A DNA stretch of 64,000 nt from Deroplatys truncata (taxonomy: Eukaryota; Arthropoda; Insecta; Mantodea; Mantidae): assembly GCA_030765065.1 (NCBI GenBank), contig CM060982.1, forward strand, positions 14,071,630-14,135,629, given 5' to 3'. Of this stretch, positions 44,695 through 56,085 are shown piece after piece (positions within the stretch are counted from its first letter, which is position 1; every line of letters begins with the position of its first letter). Made by a program: the position numbers and the translations under genes. The notes below the pieces were generated by a model, which ran no database searches, was not told where the DNA came from, and was given only the letters and a program-made list of their open reading frames with translations.

Positions 44695-44840
44695 GAAGGA
44701 GAATTTGAAGGGTTTTGTCCTCTACAAGGGCATGGTGGCAGATACAGTTTCTCTGCTAAGGAAACAAGGGATGAATTTGCATTTTTTTTTTTTCCCTAAG
44801 CAAGAAGAGGCTGTACCTTGGTGGAATAATGTTTCCTGAA
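44695..44840 (+). pseudogene. Harbinger transposase, C-terminal end
   Basis: Directly after the second GAGT the sequence resumes the transposase C-terminus: GFCPLQGHGGRYSFSAKETR then QEEAVPWWNNVS, the usual P-x-R/Q...AK-x-R-x-F...W ending of Harbinger transposases. The frame joins the part left of B through one GAGT copy. Confidence 0.8.
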
Positions 44841-47097
44841 GTTGATGTGAAGCAGTTAAAAATAAAAAAAAAAAGAAAATCTAAAATAAAATTTAAATGT
44901 TTTTAATGTCCTTTTTCTGTTTCCCAAGGCAATTTTGTCATATATATATATATTAAAATCAATGCAGTCTTGTATACCTGCCAGAAGCAAAGGAGTGGGT
45001 CAAGCTCTTGATGAGAGAATTTCTTACATGACTGGGTGTAATACGAAAAATGCCGAAAAAGCAACAATTTTTATTCGTCTCCAACACCTTCTTTACATAT
45101 CTGAGAAACTAAAGGTGTTCACAAACTAAAGTCATGTGACTTCTTGCCATAACATGCTGTGCCATTGCTCACCACAAAGTTTATTAATGTGCAAAATTAT
45201 GACAGTTATAGTTGGATTGATAGTGCTCAGCCTGACACATGCTTGCTCCTGTCAATGTATAATTCTGTGCATCTGCATGAAACAGAGTAATTATGTTAAT
45301 ACAAACAATGCTTAGTACCAATAATAATTTTAAAAGGTATAACTTGTCTCTTATTGATAGGTTATGAAAAGCAAACACATAATTAGCTATAAATTAGGTG
45401 TTAAGTAAAATGTGAACTTTGCAGTTTGAAATGAATGAAGAATAGAGTTCTATAACCCACTGTTTATGGGAATTGACACACCTCACTTATGTCTTGAAAT
45501 AACTCTTCTTTTCTTGGCATTAGAAGACTTTTATACAAAGTATGATGTTCCTGGTGAAAGTATCAAAGCAGTAGATCTTAAAAGTTGTTCCTGAAGTGCA
45601 TTGGCAATAATGTCCTCCATTTTGGAAGAATACATGTGAGACTAGAGGACTGAAATTTTCTTCTTCTACAACTCTCGACCAATAATTTAAAATTTGTATA
45701 CATATATTCTTGTACCACATTTGAATGTTGTGTATCAAAACAGTGTAAGTAATAACTTAAAATCCCCTAATAAAACATGCTCATTGTGCTGCAGATTTTT
45801 AAAGTTACATTTTGCCAGTTAGTTAATTAAAACATATGTACTAAGAATTGCTTCGGGTTTCATTTGAAATGTGGACTTCAAATATCTCAAAAAAGTTAAT
45901 ATTTTTACCACATACAAAGCCAGACCAATCTTTTTTTTCCTGTGTTCATTATTTATTCTATAAATTATATGAAGTTCAGCAGGATTGAAGGAGGCTTAGC
46001 AAGCGTTTTAAATAGTATTCAAGATGTGTAGGAAATTACTGTGCATTCACACGATTTAGACAAACGTATTTCACTCATCCAAATTTGGTGCAAGAATACA
46101 TGTATTTGTATGTATTTTATTTCCATAATGCTATACAAAAATCTTACAGTTTTTAATACATTACTTTGAGTTGCTATTTGTTTTTTCTTTCTTTAGTCCA
46201 TCATGCATTTTACCACTGTGGTTATGTATGCTTGGTGGCTCTTGCACAGGTTGTTTTGTATTTTACATATGTTTGCATTTTGTCAAGTGATACTGTATTT
46301 AGAATATATTAAATACTCTGAAACATTTGTAATATACCTACATTGTATTTGTAACAAACTAAGTTAGTACTGGGTTTGTGTTAATTTTTTCCTGAGCAGT
46401 AATGTGTAAATTCAAGTTTCTGGCAAAGCACTCATAAGTTATGACATAAAAGCACACTAAGAGAAGGTAAAAATGTTCAGCTTTTTAAACAGCTTTAACT
46501 GCAGTTGTTAGCATCATGCACCATTCAAATGTTTTCTTATGTAATTAAAGACTTTAAAAATAATTACCTAAGATTGTTTGACCATATTTCATTATTTTCA
46601 ATTAAGGGGCAGGTTGGGAGTATTTTCTAAAAAGCTCTGCCTTGCATATTAATAAGATGTCTGAAAAATTATGAATTTTCTTATTATATAACTTAGCATT
46701 TACAATTTATTCTGCTCATAGGAATGCAAAAACTGCTGTTCAGGAAGTTGAGGATTTTAAAATGTATACTTTTGGCTAAATCTATATATTTCAATACTGA
46801 GTAAAATACCACTGCTGGGTAGAGAAAGTGATAAAGGCATGTAAAAAGAAAGAAAGAAAACAGAAAGGAAGCACTTTAAATGCCAACATTTTCTGGAACA
46901 ATAAAACATTAACTATAGGAGTATTAATACTAATGCCTATCTTTGTATGTACAAAATAGAAAATACAAAATGCACAGGTCATAAAAAACGTACACAAAAA
47001 TGATTTAATAGTTACCAACTTTATTCAAATTAAATTAAAACCCTAATCAACATTTTCACTTGGAAGTACATACTGAACTTTTACATTTGCACTTAAA
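44841..47097. other. Inside Harbinger, no gene recognised
   Basis: 2.2 kb of AT-rich sequence with short frames on both strands. A short TA microsatellite lies at 44940-44953. I find no domain or repeat shared with other parts. Confidence 0.45.
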
Positions 47098-47408
47098 CAA
47101 GCCATTTTCTACTCAAAAGAATTTTTTGTACATTAAATTTGGCTCAATTCCGTGATACCTCGCCTAGCTTTGTAAATTGTTTTGCCACAAGCTCCCCAAA
47201 TATAGCACACTCATCCTCTCTTTTTTCTTGTATCACTTTGATAGGTAGTTTTTAAAGCAGGCTGCAAGAACTCATCACTAGGCTTTCTTTTTGTGGTGCG
47301 CCTTGGTGTGTTGCGCAAGGTAGAGGTGGAGGCTGAAGCCATAAAATTGTTTTCCTTTTCCTCCGTTGTTGCATCGACTTCACCTTCTCCTGCTGCATGA
47401 CTGTCTTC
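47098..47408 (-). pseudogene. MADF gene of Harbinger, exon 2
   Basis: Begins right after a good 3' splice site (TTTTCCACAG, at 47409-47414 on the minus strand) with EDSHAAGEGEVDATTEEKE. A basic/serine-rich linker follows (RNTPRRTTKRKPSDEF), then CAIFGELVAKQFTKLGE, the BESS-like or C-terminal self-association helix found in MADF proteins. An in-frame TGA near 47147 precedes further similar sequence (AKFNVQKILL). Partner of exon 1 across an intron of about 1.2 kb, in phase 0. Confidence 0.72.
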
Positions 47409-47516
47409 CTGTGGAAAATATGGAATTTGTATTAGTTATAGGACATCTACGTACATTATATGTTACGTGCTTGTGTTTCAATTTCAGCTGGTTTTCAGAG
47501 AAAATATTAATCAAGC

Positions 47517-48246
47517 AAGGACAGAGGTGCAATTGATGGAATACATGTAATTCTACAAACACCAATCAACAGTGGCATTTGTACTACAATTACAAAAACA
47601 GTTTTGGCATCATTCTGCTAACACTAGTTGATGCTGCTTACAAATTCATCTTTGTGGACATTGGCTCCCAGAAAATAATTTAAAATGCTGGTGTATTCAG
47701 ATATACAAAACTGCTTTATGAACTTGAAAGTAACCCAATAAGTTGGTAGAACACAAATGAGATAGTTAAAGATGATCTTTCCTTTGACAAATAATATTGT
47801 GAAGCTGTTTGCAGGCACACACCATAAGGAGTATTGAGAAAGAATTTTCAACTAGAGGCATTCAAGAGCATGAAATGTTGAGCATACTTTTGTGTTTCTG
47901 GATTCAGTTTTCAGAGTTTTCTGAAAGCTCATGGTATGAAAGTGGATACAGTTGGGCTCGCAAGTACTGTGCTCCACAACTTTCTAAGAAGAAGCACTGC
48001 ATCAAGAGCAAGTTATTCCCTACCAGGCTCCTTTGACTTGGGGATACTGAAATTGGCATCATCATTCCTGATCAGGTCACCATTCCTGAAGGAGAAGTGA
48101 ACAGTCTTCATCCATTACAGAAAACACGAAGAGAAAATAATAATTCTGTAAAGGAAATTTGTGAACTTTTTAAAAAAACTGAATTAGGAAGTGTGCCAAG
48201 GCAGAACAGAGTCAAAGATATGTGTGCATCTAAATGTGCATTTTAA
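47517..48246 (+). pseudogene. Second Harbinger transposase fragment, in the MADF intron
   Basis: Blocks: GAIDGIHVILQTPINSG (first D), LVDAAYKFIFVDIGSQ (second D), FPLTNNIVKLFAGTHHKEY, LDSVFRVF, STVLHNFLRRS, then SFDLGDTEIG and a C-terminal LHPLQKTRR-like end. It is heavily frameshifted. It overlaps the same domain region as 33493-44840 but differs in sequence, so it is a separate insertion or older paralogue. Confidence 0.82.
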
Positions 48247-48594
48247 GTCAGTTTCATTTTTTTAACTGATTTAACCTTAAATGGGTAAACCTGATTATGT
48301 GAAATCAGTTTACATTGTGATCTGAATTATGCTTGTTTTTAACCAAATAAAATGCTGTTACAATGAGAATATAGTGCTTTGAATCTGCCAAGCAGTCCTT
48401 AACTTATAAAAATTAGATCACAACCATTGTTATTGAGGCAGAAAGTACATGTGTAAACTGTTATTTCAGTGAGTTTTGAATGCCATATATCATATTTATA
48501 AACTGTCTAAGTGAGAAAACTAAATTTTTCAGGAGAAAGAATGTACTAATTCAGTGGCAACATAGATATGGCGTATAGGATGCATTAAACTTAC

Positions 48595-48932
48595 CTCTGG
48601 AGTTTCCAACTTGGAACGAGTTCCCACTCCACAGGAAACCCATTTGATTGAATGCAAACCATTTAGATTTATAAATGTTGTCCACCCGGCTACCCTACTT
48701 GAGGCTTTCTTGCACCTTTGGCAGCTCACCACTGTATTGTGAGAGGAGTGACACTATCTTTTTTTCAATGTTGGCTTTGCAACAAGAATATATTATGCAT
48801 AGTTTGGCATAATTGTCCGCCCTTTTAATCTTGTCCCAGTAGTCTTTGCAGGAAACATCCCACAATGATGGTCTCAACATAATATCATTAAATTAACAAA
48901 AGCATCGTTTCTTTTGTCCATTCCATGACCAT
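48595..48932 (-). pseudogene. MADF gene of Harbinger, exon 1
   Basis: Starts at 48932 or, more likely, 48926 with MEWTKETMLLLI, the normal MADF opening. After two stops and a frameshift it continues LWDVSCKDYWDKIKRADNYA and KKIVSLLSQYSGELPKVQES, then WFAFNQMGFL. It ends at a consensus 5' splice site AG|GTAAGT (48594-48589). MADF is a Myb/SANT-like DNA-binding domain; in Harbinger elements the Myb-like partner helps the transposase reach the nucleus and bind DNA. It is damaged but recognisable along its whole length. Confidence 0.75.
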
Positions 48933-49259
48933 GTGAGCAAACCAAATCACCATAAAAGTCAAGATACAAAATAACAATGCAACTAGTGAACATGTGATTA
49001 TAGTGTGCAGCAGGAATCGGAAGTACGCTGTTGCCATGGTTACACCTGGGAAATTTCTGAAGCTCGCCCAATCACACACGAAGAGCGAATTGACTTTACA
49101 AGTTTTCCATCAAAAGAAGTAAACACCCAGCATGTTAAAAATGTCAAGCGAAACACTACTCAGTTAACATGTTACGTCAGTACTGCAACCGAAATACGGC
49201 CAACATGCAAAATGTCAAGCACTTAGGTTTGTTAAATGTTAATCAGTGTGGACACAGCT

Positions 49260-49660
49260 CAAGACATAAATGTAACACATTTACTACTAATATATCTATA
49301 TCAGTAGTGCTGTATTCAATATTAATTTTACGTATGTAGTATTATTTATTGTGTCTAATATAAAAATTTTAGCCTGCCATTGAGTTTGTAAAATACATTT
49401 GCAAAGTCCCTTCCTTAAGTTTAGCTTCTCATTTGAGCATCATTTCATCATTCCATTTACTGTCTCTGCAGAACTGAGTTTTTTTGTTAAAGCATGTTAA
49501 ACACTTTGGGGTGTGGGAGATGCCTTCAGCCCTTTGGTACCTTAATCAAGTTTAAATAATAATTATAATATAATTAATATTACTACTACTATTGTTATTT
49601 AACACAAATTGGACTGAAACCTTTTTTTTTGGTCAGAGTTTTTGTGATATTGTGAGTAAG
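49260..49660. other. Spacer, nothing recognised
   Basis: AT-rich spacer with ATT-rich runs near 49555-49600. Confidence 0.4.
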
Positions 49661-49666
49661 CTAACC

Positions 49667-50240
49667 TTAAGGAGCACTAATATCACTACAAGCTTTATTT
49701 CCAGAGCTCATTGTTTGAATATTAAAAACAGGGCATGCTATATTTAGGACATCAGTCATACTGAAGTCACATATTACATTAGTGGTGAGTTGTCCTATAT
49801 TTAAGCCATCAAACATATTCTTCTTAGCAGCATACTGATTTGAAAAAGAGACAATCAGATTTAAAATGTCTTCAGCTATAAATAAAGAGAATAGTTCTTT
49901 AGGTGTGAGGGAATTTCTGGGGCCAAACAAAGTAGGCCACACTGCTGTATCACTTTCTATATCTCCATCTAGCCGTTGGTATTTCTTTTTGTTCTTTTGA
50001 GCTAGTGATGATGACTTACATGGTTCAGCATTGTTTACACATTCAATTTCTGCAAGAATGTTAAGGAAAATTGTCTAGTGTTGGTTGTTGTTCATCACCC
50101 GAGTCTTCATCTGTGATTGGTTCACACGCATTGCCCAGAGGTAGAGCAGAAACCTCTATTTCCTCTCCGTTGGTTTACAATCTCTTCTGGCATTCAAAAT
50201 CTTAATCATTTCATTTAATGTCAGACCCCCTGCAACAATG
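49667..50240 (-). pseudogene. piggyBac transposase fragment, N-terminal
   Basis: Blocks: GGLTLNEMIKILNARRD (about 50220), an acidic stretch near 50090 (ITDEDSGDEQQ), and WPTLFGPRNSLTPKELFSLF with NQYAAKKN (about 49940-49830). This is the order of the piggyBac N-terminal and early catalytic regions. The DDD core and the C-terminal cysteine-rich finger are absent, so this is a truncated, frameshifted fossil. No TTAA-flanked ends found. Confidence 0.72.
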
Positions 50241-50909
50241 GAATCATTGTCACACAATTTCATATGGATTATTTTGAATGCATTAATCCAATATAAAAGA
50301 AATGGTTCAAGTAGAGCTTTACAAATATTCTGCCTAGACTCGGAACAGTAAAACATGTGTATAAGTATAGCTAAATACGACACATCAATAGGGGTTTTCA
50401 ACTCCCGTGAGCCTGTCGTCCTATATGTAGGTCACGCATATATAAAGATTTTGAGATGACAAAGTTAAAGGTTAGCACTTTATGATTGTTACATATGTTG
50501 AGTTGAAGCATTTTTAAATAAATAGCAATTTTGTAAACAAAATATTAGGATATGCTTACTTTTCTAAACGTAGTTGCATCTAATCAGTCATTTTTACACA
50601 ATGCATTAATAATACTGCTGTATAATCCACAAAACAAATGCAAGAATTTGGACTACTAATATAATTCCTCTTATAAACCTTGTTCTTTGCACAGATGTTG
50701 TTGATATCTTTTGAACATAACTGGTACTATTAACTAAAGGGTAAAAAGGATGCATAGGTGAAGTGTCTTACATGTAGGACATCAGCCATAAGAGGGTTAA
50801 AAGAATGAACAAATAACAAATTGTAAAGAATATTATGTTGTATTCAAAGATTTTAATTGCTCTGCATTCATTTTAGACAAAAGTTACATTATGTGTAATG
50901 TTGTTTCAG
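50241..50909. other. Stretch upstream of the candidate exon
   Basis: No recognised coding region. A pyrimidine-containing TTGTTTCAG acceptor at its end borders the exon. Confidence 0.4.
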
Positions 50910-51050
50910 GATAATGTGTCTGATGCCTGGTATTACAGCCTAGAAGGTCAAAAGATACTTTTGGAACATACAGTTTGTCATCCATTGGTAAAGCAGTGGC
51001 CCGTAAACCGTTTCTATATGCAGAACTTTCTGAAAGCAGTGATTACTCAG
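50910..51050 (+). CDS. Candidate host exon, FAM86/EEF2KMT-like
   Basis: 141 bp (47 codons), phase 0 at both ends, bounded by TTGTTTCAG and a GTAGTG donor. The peptide DNVSDAWYYSLEGQKILLEH then TVCHPLVKQWPVNRF-YMQNFLKA resembles the N-terminal segment of FAM86-type eEF2 lysine methyltransferases (TVCHPL...YPPS...F). It has no stop and is not transposon-like. No neighbouring exon was found inside the window, so introns would have to be long. The alternatives are a processed-gene fragment or chance. Confidence 0.42.
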
Positions 51051-51519
51051 GTAGTGTGTTACTTTTTATTATTTTTATTGAAGTGTAAATGTCTTTTGCA
51101 AAGACATTCACAGAAATGTTGGCAAATTTTGAAAAATGTCCCTTCTTGTGTTCCCATTTGATTTTATTCTGTAAAAATAAATTTTCTGCCTATAATACAA
51201 ATGCCATCTGATGCTGAGAGCTGCAGTTACGCCTTTGTGTCACACTAATAAAAAGAAAATCCTATCGTAAATAAAAGCATGTTAAGCAAGTGAGTTCACT
51301 ATGGAAGAAGCACAGGGAGGCATTTTGATGTGGAGTTGATTTGCCAACCGAGTGCTAGACTTTCAGATGTCACTGCAGAACTCAAAGGTTTAAGTAAAAC
51401 TTTTAGCAGGGAACACATGTTTTTCAGAAATAGTTCCACAAATTTTGGTGGCAGGTGCCTCCCACCAAAACAAGAAAAAACTTTCACATAAACATATCTG
51501 CAGATATACTTTGGTTTTG
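51051..51519. other. Stretch after the candidate exon
   Basis: Would be intron if the exon is real. No other feature seen. Confidence 0.4.
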
Positions 51520-52330
51520 AGTTATTAATGAAAGTTTATCAAAACAAGAAACAAAACCCAATAAACACAATGTCAAAACAGAAACTCATAATGTGTGTTC
51601 AAAATACCCTCCTCTTGCTTTCACACATGTATGCTTCAGATCATGGACTATCGCATCCTCTGAAGTACTCCTTACACAGTTTTGAAGGGTTTCATAGGCT
51701 TGCTGTGGTTAGGAATGTCTATTGCATTTAGGTGGCCGCAAAGATAATAACCAAAGGTCAGTGGAACATGCAAGCCATGGAACTATAGTAGATATCAGCA
51801 GGCGCATATTGAACAATGCAGCTAAAATATGCTGGAGCTCCATAATGTATAAATCACATGTTTCTTGTTATTTGCAAGGGCACATACTGTAACAAGGCTG
51901 GAAGTTTGTTCTGAATGTGGTTCTAGTAGACAGCGCCTTAAGAGCTGCTGGGAGAAATATGGACCTACTAGACAGTTGCCTACAATTCCAGCCCACACAT
52001 TAATCTTAAACTGATGCTAGTGTTCAGCCTGAATTATACTAGTAGGATTTTCATCTACCCACAAATATTTGTGAACAATTTTTATTACACCTGTTTCTAA
52101 TGTTGCTCGTCTTTAAACAAGATAGAAGAGGCAAGTTTGTGCAACAAACCACCAGCAGAAGCTCCCCCATGATGGGGGATCAAAAGATCCTGCAGGAAGG
52201 GTTATGAATTACCCCATATGTAATAGTGGGAGGCACTGATATCTAGATCTTCTGCAACAACCTCTAAAATATGTTCTTCCTATTTAGGCATATGAGTGAC
52301 TCTCGATCTTCCCCGATCCATAGTTTATGG
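51520..52330 (-). pseudogene. mariner/IS630-like (DDE_3) transposase pseudogene
   Basis: Minus-strand blocks: ILEVVAEDLDISASH-type helix (about 52290), WWFVAQTCLFYLV (about 52140), VDENPTSIIQAEH and QFKINVWAGIVGNCLVGPYF (about 52060-51970), a PLTFGYYLCGHLN block matching the usual PPDFFLWGHLK motif (about 51750), and a C-terminal LQ-x-R block near 51660. All frames are broken. Belongs to the eukaryotic IS630/Tc1-mariner-related DDE group common in insects. Confidence 0.75.
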
Positions 52331-52554
52331 TGCCACAAATCTTGTCTCGCTAACAGGACAAGCAACTCAAATGTTTGATGACCTGATGGATTTCAGTCTG
52401 GAACAAGTAACCTTGCATCTGTTACCATTTGCATGACCATACATAAAAATCATATCTGCTTAGTCATGAAATGGATATGTTGCCATGGTTTAACACAGCA
52501 CAATGTGCAACACAAGTGAAATGTACTAAAAGTGCTGCTGTTTTTTTATTCAGA

Positions 52555-52650
52555 GGACCTCGGTAAGTGTATTTCCATTGAAATCTTGATATTGAATTTT
52601 TTGGTTGAATGCAATAATTCCTTTACCTAACCAGTAGAGAAAGCAAAAAG
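52555..52650 (+). repeat. R1 3' tail fragment
   Basis: About 95 bp matching the R1 end (GTATTTCC...GAAATCT...ATTGAATTTTTT...AGTAGAGAAAG). Confidence 0.65.
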
Positions 52651-53719
52651 GACTTAGTAGGCAGTGGTATTGATGTCGGTACTCGGAGCAGGACTTGGAA
52701 CCGTGTTAATAGTTTTATTGTCTTTGTTGTACGTGCATCTGCAATTGGAACTAACAAAAGGCTATTTCTTTAATGATTTGGAAAAAAATAATTGCATTTC
52801 TATATATCAGGGGTGGCAAGAATTCTTTAATTTGCTAATCACCAAATATACAACACACATGGCACCACCTATCTCTACTAAATGTTTGGTTCAGACAGTG
52901 AACATATTGGTTTGTGACATTGAATGGGCAGTGGGGAAGACGTCTCGAGCATTCTTCTGTTGATTTCATACAAGAAGTCAGTAGCATAGTGAGTAAATGG
53001 AAGATACTCATGCTTGTTAAGCAATGCGTTATCTTAAAGCCATTCCAAAACTTTGAGAAGATAGCAGGTAGAGTATGGGTGGCACAAAAGAGCTGTGGAA
53101 AAGTGAGTCCCATTAATAAAGACCATGGAAAATATTTGTGTTGTTCAGCGCTTGTTAGCTGGTAAGGTGCTTGCAACTTTTTCTTCTGAACTCAAGGACA
53201 TTTTGAAGCTGAACTTCCTTCATGAAAGAACAATAAATGACACTGCCTACTGCAGGCAGGTGGAAGTAAAAGTTACTTATTATGGTAAATGGTTTTGCAC
53301 ACAATAGTAGTGGATTTGGCGAGTTTTGGTGGAAACACAGTACTAAATTACAATTAAGCGCAAACATTTTCGCATTTACTTCTCAATATTTGTGTGTTGA
53401 CAATGTTAATAAATAACTTCGTGCAATTTTTGTATAATTATAACCATTTCTGATTTCATTTTAGTTAAAAAAAAATAAATTTTCACAATTTTTTTCACCA
53501 ATTTCGCATAAGGATATCAATGAAGCACTCCTTTCATAGCTAGCTCACTAAAATTGACCAGTTTTCATATCACATACATCTTATGACTTGTAAAATTTAC
53601 ATATTATGTTTAAACTGTAATACTAATAACTAATGTTCAAAAATAAACATATCAAATTCTAAGTTGCCCTTCCTCACTATCCAAAAAACTCTCACAAACA
53701 GCATCTACTTCTTTATCGA
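52651..53719. other. Unassigned stretch with a possible hAT terminus
   Basis: CAGGGGTGGCAAGAATTCTT at 52808 resembles the CAGGGGTGGC termini of GTF2IRD2/ZBED-type hAT elements and could be the 5' end of hAT-4, but no right end was found. Frames at 52664-53307 are not recognised. Confidence 0.35.
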
Positions 53720-53724
53720 CATTG

Positions 53725-54576
53725 ACAATGTTGTTTTTAGATATTAAATTTTTGTAAAATACAGGCTTTCATTTTCCTTCCAGTTATCACCAAATGTTTT
53801 TTTTAATAAGTTTTTGACCTCTTTAACTTTTTCCTCCTTTACTTTTACACCTACATCTAAATTCCTTGCAATACGCATTTCTAAGGTTTTGCCTCACTTC
53901 AGAATGGTCTTGCCTACATGCAAATTGGACCGATAATTTGCCTTACGTCTCACTAGAACTTTGCCTGAGGTAAAACGTAAAATAATATACGTATGTATTG
54001 TAATGAAAAGAAGCTAGAAACAGTGATGTGTATTGAATTTATTTAAAGGTGATGTTAGTGTAACAATTTCGACTCACCTTTAAATAAAAAGTAAAATAAT
54101 ATGTTTAGATGCCTTAAATTTAAAATGTTAGGATCTTGGTGACTTCCATATTACCTTTGCAGCATACTTCCAATCTTGTACAGATACATCTGTCCCTAGC
54201 CTGATTTCCTTTCCATGATTTTTATAGATTTCAAAATATTCTTCATGCCTACTGGTAGTGTTTCTCATTCTTATTTCTTTCTCTATTTGCCCGAAAACAT
54301 GATCGGGAGGATGAATGAATGGCCAGGAATAGGAAAGATCTTTTCTATCACCTGCACGTTCTGTGGTCCTTGAATAGTAAGCCATTTATTATACATGCCT
54401 ATCATAGTAATGTTTTTATTTTGTCCACAGCAGACATCTGCAAATAGCCTTACTTTCTTAACTCCAGAAAAATCGGATTTGCACAGTTGACCGTATACTG
54501 CTGACACAATTTTGTTTGAACCTTTAGGATGTTCATTTTCTGTCCAAACAGAATTACAACTCAGAGAAAAGGTCAC
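53725..54576 (-). pseudogene. DUF7869-like transposon protein fragment
   Basis: Minus-strand blocks: WTENEHPKGSNKIVSAVYGQ, VRLFADVCCGQNKNITMIGM (a D-C-GQN-x-N signature), FPIPGHSFILP and DHVFGQIEKEIRMRN. After one frameshift there is LGTDVSVQDWK, and near 53800 a C-terminal VKNLLKKTFGDNWKENESLYF-type end. I place it with the DUF7869-like proteins seen in many arthropod transposons; the exact superfamily (Sola or other) is uncertain. It abuts hAT-4 head to head. Confidence 0.6.
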
Positions 54577-56085
54577 ATCCTAAGAAGAGGAATAGTAAGA
54601 AGGGATGGCGGCATAGCAGAAACCTCAGTATATGTGAGTTACGAGATAGCACTAAAAATTGCCAGGTTTAGTTGTTTTTCGAATTGTTCACTTACTAAAC
54701 GTATGCTTATAGCTGCCGGCAAATTCATCCCTGTCAATGTTCATCAGTTCGAGAGTGTAAGTCTGTCACCTCGTATATCACAGAGATTTCAAGATCTAGC
54801 CGACGATCTTTACGGACAGCTTGTTAAAAGAGCAAGAGAATTCGATGCATTCTCTGTTGCCATTGCTGAGACCATTGCCATATCAGTTATGTATTCGTGG
54901 GGTGAATGACAACTTGGTAGTTTGGAAGAAATGTTATATCTGGTGCCAATGAAAGGCACAACAACAGGGTCAGACATTCTGAAGTGTGTAGTGGAAGTTG
55001 TGGAGAATGCAGGGATCCCATGTGATATACTTGTATTGGCGATGGTGCTCCAGCTATGGTGGGTCCGCATAACGGGTTTGCGAGTCTCCTAAATAATAAA
55101 TTAAAAATGAAATAACAGTGGTCTATTGAATAGTTCATCCAGGAAACCTGCATGCCAAAACAGTGACTAAACAATGTAATGAGTCTGGTAGTGAAGGTTG
55201 TAAACAAATGAGGTACCACGGTCTAAAATACAGACAATTTAAAACCTTAGAAGGTTTTGAGCATGTGTATGATGATATTTCATATCATACAGAAGTTAGG
55301 TGGCTCAATCGAGGTAAAGTTTTAAGTAGATACTTCGAATTATGTGAAGAGATACTTTTTCTTGGAAATGTGTGGAGAAGTTATTGCAGAGCTGGTAAAT
55401 GTTAAGTGGAAATGTGATCTTGCGTTTGTGGCCGATATAAACAAACATTTGAATGATTTGATATGTATCACTTCAAGGGAAAAAAACACATATGTTCTCT
55501 ACCATCGAAGCTTTCAAAAATATGTTGTTATTGTGGGAACGTCAACTGTTACATTGTGATCCTTATCATTTTCCCAGATTGGAAAGTGTGATCCGTGATA
55601 CTGATTCCCTAGAGGTGGGATGTTATGTTGAAAACCTCTCGTGTGTTTTATGAAAGATTTCATCATCTGATGGGCTTAAAATGGATTTTGATTTATTCGC
55701 TTCACCATTTAACTTGAATATTGATGATACTCTCAAACATGTTCATCTGGAGCTTATCACCATGAAATGTGACATTGAGTTAGCTGACAGTTACAGAAAC
55801 AGAGGAAGTTTGCTAGATTTCTGCAGTCAATTTCCTAAATCAAGATTCCCTCATTTACACAGGCATGTGGCATCTATGATTGCAATATTTGGTTCGACCT
55901 ATGTATGTGAAGCCTTGGTTTTGGTTATGAAACGTAATAAAGGCCCTCAGAGAGCCAACATCAGTGATCATAACTTAAGGTGTGCATTAAGTGTTCAGAG
56001 TTGTGTTTCATTGTCTCCAAATATGGCGAATATTTTGAAAACCAAAAGATGTCGGAAAGCAAGACTGTCCACCGAGAAGAACTGA
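54565..56085 (+). pseudogene. hAT-4 transposase (ZBED5/GTF2IRD2-like)
   Basis: Blocks in order: VSYEIALKIARFSCFSN, FESVSLSPRISQRFQDLADD and KRAREFDAFSVAIAET (54630-54880), PMKGTTTGSDIL, the TEVRWLNRGKVLSRYFELCEE motif (about 55290-55350) and the C-terminal dimerisation region (KSRFPHLHRHVASMIAIFGS and CEALVLVMKRNKG to a stop at 56085). The TEVRWLSRGKVL motif is diagnostic. There are many stops in the centre. The last 134 codons are open. Confidence 0.88.

Larger units (their letters stand above)
33410..49259 (+). mobile_element. PIF/Harbinger element with transposase and MADF gene, hosting nested insertions
   Basis: Candidate inverted termini are AGGTGAGTCCACACTG at 33410-33425 and CAGTGTGGACACAGCT at 49244-49259, with further shared AACAT and TAAC blocks just inside. 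The left part is a plus-strand Harbinger transposase and the right part a minus-strand MADF gene, the usual two-gene layout of this superfamily, here convergent. The LTR element B (34689-44690) splits the transposase. Without B the element is about 5.8 kb. The ends match over about 14 of 16 bases and no clear 3-bp duplication was found, so the outer limits are tentative. Confidence 0.6.
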
